A stretch of 64,000 nucleotides of DNA from BJGV01 sp965205785 (GTDB lineage: Bacteria; Pseudomonadota; Gammaproteobacteria; Burkholderiales; Nitrosomonadaceae), in the NCBI GenBank assembly GCA_965205785.1, contig OZ242188.1, positions 1,736,001 through 1,800,000 of the forward strand, written 5' to 3'. Every line of letters starts with the position of its first letter. Position 1 is the stretch's first letter. The notes below the pieces were generated by a model. The model saw only the letters and a program-made list of their open reading frames with translations. It had not been told where the DNA came from and searched no databases. Position numbers and translations under genes: made by a program. Positions 61,777 to 64,000 of this stretch are shown piece after piece.

Positions 61777-62718
61777 TTATGACGTTGCACGGAGCATAAG
61801 TAAGAGTTCATCAATATCTTTGGGTAGCTCAGTTTCCCACATTATTCTCTGACTGGTATCCGGGTGAATAAGCTCCAGCCGTTGAGCGTGTAACGCTTGT
61901 CTTGGGAAGTCCGAAATTAATTTCCTAACTTCTTGAGAGACTTTCTGTGGTTTTGCGCCATAAGTAGGGTCACCAATAAGTGGATGACCAATAGAGAACA
62001 TGTGTACACGAATTTGATGTGTACGACCAGTATCCAAACTACATTGGAGCAGGGTGCTGCCATTGATGTGTTCTTTTATTAGGTAATGGGTGCATGCTTC
62101 CCTACCATTCTTATTTACTGCCATTTTTATACGCTGCACGGGGTGCCTACCAATTGGTGCATTTACCTGACCACTATATTTAACATGACCATGTACTAAG
62201 GCTAAATAATCTCGTTTCATTGTGCGGTTCTGTAGTTGTCTTACTAAACTAGTTTGAGCTTCAAGTGTTTTTGCTACAACCAACAATCCACTAGTATTTT
62301 TATCGAGCCGATGTACAATTCCAGCGCGTGGTATTTCTTCTAAATGTGAAGAATGATATAACAAACCATTTAGCATGGTTCCCTGCCAATTTCCATTACC
62401 TGGATGTACTACCATTCCTGCCGGTTTGTTAATGACAAGGATTGCCTTGTCCTCATAAATAATATTAAGTTTGAGAGGTTCAGCTATGTGTGTCGTTTCA
62501 TTGTGATGCCTTATTGGTTTTATTTTAATTTTTTCACCACCCCATACTTTTCTTTTTGAGCTCGCATTTTGATTGTCTACAGTTATTCGTTTTGCAAGGA
62601 TCCACGTTTGTAATCGGTTACGCGAATGATTCGGCAATAGCTGTACAAGTGCCTGGTCAAGTCTAAGTCCCGCACAATCTTGTGGAATTTCTAATTCGAG
62701 AATATTTACAGTTGGCAC
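61777..62718 (-). CDS. rluD: 23S rRNA pseudouridine synthase RluD
   Basis: A 313-residue synthase that modifies 23S rRNA helix 69 (U1911, U1915, U1917 in E. coli). An S4 RNA-binding domain (LRLDQALVQLLPNHSRNRLQ) leads, and the catalytic motif GIVHRLDKNTSGLLVVAKT carries the Asp nucleophile. Later motifs TGRTHQIRVHM and IGDPTYG are present. Divergent from bamD, a common arrangement. A TATAAT at 62739-62744 lies in the shared gap and faces bamD. Confidence 0.95.
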   Translation of the reverse strand: MPTVNILELEIPQDCAGLRLDQALVQLLPNHSRNRLQTWILAKRITVDNQNASSKRKVWGGEKIKIKPIRHHNETTHIAEPLKLNIIYEDKAILVINKPAGMVVHPGNGNWQGTMLNGLLYHSSHLEEIPRAGIVHRLDKNTSGLLVVAKTLEAQTSLVRQLQNRTMKRDYLALVHGHVKYSGQVNAPIGRHPVQRIKMAVNKNGREACTHYLIKEHINGSTLLQCSLDTGRTHQIRVHMFSIGHPLIGDPTYGAKPQKVSQEVRKLISDFPRQALHAQRLELIHPDTSQRIMWETELPKDIDELLLMLRATS

Positions 62719-62779
62719 GGATTACAGGAATTTAGCGTTATAATATGATGATTCGTTTTTAGCTTTCATTGAAATCGTT

Positions 62780-63601
62780 ATGTCCATAATATCTCGTAGT
62801 TTAGCCTTATTATTAGTATTTCAGCTATCAGGTTGTGCTTTTGGTTGGTTAAAAACCACAAAAAAAGGAGAAAATACTGAAGGCTGGACTGTAACTCAAT
62901 TTTATACGGCAGGTAAACAAGACCTTGAAGATGGTGATTACAAGGGTGCAATTGCTTTTTTTGAAGCTCTTGAGGCACGTTATCCATATGGTCGTTATTC
63001 ACAGCAAGCTCAACTTGAAGTAGCTTATGCACATTATAAAGATGATGATTCGGCTGCTGCAGTCATTGCTGCAAACAGGTTTATTAAACTACATCCTAAC
63101 CATCCTAATGTTGATTATGCATATTATATTAAGGGGCTATCAAGTTTTAACGATGAGCAAGGGATAGCAGGATATGTGATGAAATACTGGTTAGATCAGA
63201 AAATGAGCGAGCGAGATCCAAAAGCATCTCGTGAATCATTTGAAAGTTTTAAGGAGTTAGTTACGCGTTACCCTAAAAGTAAATATAGGCCAGATGCTAT
63301 AAAACGCATGAATTTTCTATTTAATACAACAGCAATGGGTGAGATTTATGTTGCGCGTTATTATATGAACCGAGGAGCTTATATAGCTGCAATAAATCGC
63401 GCGCAGTTTACACTTAATGAATATCCTCAGACTCCTGCTACTAAGTATGCGCTAGAAATTATGGTAGATGCTTATGATGAACTAGGAATGGATGATTTGC
63501 GCGATGATGCTAAGCGTGTAATGGAGAAAAACTTCTCTAAGAATAAAGAATCATCAGGTATAGCTATGTCTGATAGTAAAACCTGGTGGAAATTTTGGTA
63601 G
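62780..63601 (+). CDS. bamD: outer membrane assembly lipoprotein BamD
   Basis: A 273-residue lipoprotein of the BAM complex that inserts outer-membrane proteins. Lipobox LSGC (Cys near residue 19) follows a short signal helix. TPR-like helices dominate: YTAGKQDLEDGDYKGAIAFF, EALEARYPYGRYSQQAQLEV, YAHYKDDDSAAAVIAANRFI, with DPKASRESFESFKELVTRYP typical of BamD. The gene may be served by the TATAAT 35 bp upstream. Essential in most relatives. Confidence 0.95.
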   Translation: MSIISRSLALLLVFQLSGCAFGWLKTTKKGENTEGWTVTQFYTAGKQDLEDGDYKGAIAFFEALEARYPYGRYSQQAQLEVAYAHYKDDDSAAAVIAANRFIKLHPNHPNVDYAYYIKGLSSFNDEQGIAGYVMKYWLDQKMSERDPKASRESFESFKELVTRYPKSKYRPDAIKRMNFLFNTTAMGEIYVARYYMNRGAYIAAINRAQFTLNEYPQTPATKYALEIMVDAYDELGMDDLRDDAKRVMEKNFSKNKESSGIAMSDSKTWWKFW

Positions 63602-63634
63602 CTTATAAAATATATATAGACCCCAGTTTTATAA

Positions 63635-63710
63635 TGGCGTCCCCAAGGGGATTCGAACCCCTGTACCCACCGTGAAAGGGTGGTGTCCTAGGCCTCTAGA
63701 CGATGGGGAC
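63635..63710 (-). tRNA. tRNA-Glu (anticodon UUC)
   Basis: A complete 76-nt tRNA with encoded CCA. On the minus strand, acceptor GTCCCCA pairs with TGGGGAC. The anticodon loop CTTTCAC gives UUC, and the T arm AGGGG-TTCGAAT-CCCCT is intact. It lies 32 nt from tRNA-Ala. Confidence 0.95.
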
Positions 63711-63742
63711 AAAAATCATATTATAACTATCCAGTCGTAGTT

Positions 63743-63818
<76 letters not shown>

Positions 63819-63869
63819 GCAAAATGAAGGCGAATTATACTGAGGCGTTCTTTCAAAGTAAAGCCAAGG

Positions 63870-64000
63870 TCAAGTTGGAAAGTTGGTTATTTGGTTATTC
63901 ATACGCTCAACTGTCTCTTTGTTACCAAGTAGTTCCAGCACTAAATCTATAGAAGGAGTTTGTGTTTCACCAGTTACCATGACTCTTAATGGCATTGCTA
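63870..64000 (-). CDS. gltX: glutamyl-tRNA synthetase C-terminus (partial)
   Basis: The last ~42 residues of a minus-strand gene running off the window. AMPLRVMVTGETQTPSIDLV then LELLGNKETVERMNNQI resembles the C-terminal anticodon-binding domain of GltX, and a tRNA-Glu gene next door is fitting. The rest of the gene lies outside the window. Confidence 0.75.
   Translation of the reverse strand, partial: AMPLRVMVTGETQTPSIDLVLELLGNKETVERMNNQITNFPT

Overview
The window looks like an AT-rich betaproteobacterial chromosome. The right-hand third carries an ordinary housekeeping set in arrangements I associate with Betaproteobacteria: pilS-pilR-ampD, accA-tilS-radA, rluD-pgeF divergent from bamD, and the gltX end beside tRNA-Ala and tRNA-Glu. 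I infer the class from gene order and protein resemblance. A gammaproteobacterium cannot be excluded by eye, and I cannot name a genus (DUF1640-type coiled-coil proteins would fit a Nitrosomonadales-like organism).

Layout. 1-3,190: tRNA-Ser(GCU), then a GC-rich integration module (large serine recombinase plus DUF2924 protein). 3,191-10,020: a type I restriction-modification operon on the minus strand (HTH regulator, hsdM, Fic protein, hsdS, hsdR). It carries an in-frame amber codon in hsdR and a break in hsdS at a TTGC tetranucleotide repeat. 10,021-18,500: accessory genes and debris, comprising a truncated AAA ATPase, a FkbM methyltransferase, a decayed outer-membrane-type gene, the pxpABC 5-oxoprolinase operon, an ABC-ATPase stub, a glycosyltransferase and acetyltransferase pair, and an IS1595-type insertion sequence. 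18,500-24,400: a GC-rich surface-protein block, with two copies of a DUF1640 coiled-coil gene bracketing an outer-membrane barrel and an autotransporter, followed by AbiEii and phage remnants. 24,400-30,800: a PhdYefM/ParE toxin-antitoxin pair, a tandem pair of tiny secreted proteins, an ankyrin membrane protein, an orphan Imm50-type immunity protein and an alkaline-phosphatase-fold protein. Several of these are separated by a dispersed ~30-bp palindromic repeat.

30,815-39,013 is the most interesting part: a tight eight-gene operon on the plus strand. It encodes a small secreted protein, an outer-membrane lipoprotein, a membrane-anchored TPR protein, a membrane-anchored PEGA plus SUMF1/FGE-like protein, a 48-residue one-pass membrane protein, a MotA/TolQ/ExbB proton-channel protein, and two von Willebrand A (vWA) proteins. 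Both vWA proteins have a single N-terminal membrane helix with an Asp in the position of the ExbD/TolR proton-carrying Asp. I read it as a proton-driven envelope motor in which vWA domains replace the usual ExbD/TolR/MotB periplasmic domain. A 5'-truncated surface-adhesin-E-like gene and a coiled-coil secreted protein with a poly-T frameshift follow.

40,900-64,000: housekeeping. PilS/PilR two-component system, AmpD, the ABC-F protein YbiT, AccA, TilS, RadA, a ceramidase-like membrane protein, truncated haemoglobin, an RhlE-type helicase with an Asn-rich repeat tail, TypA, a DsbA-like oxidoreductase, an APH-type kinase, an EI24/CysZ-like membrane protein, an ArsC-like protein, a ZIP transporter, PgeF, RluD, BamD, two tRNAs and the C-terminus of GltX. 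All calls come from reading the sequence and recalled family motifs; no search was run.
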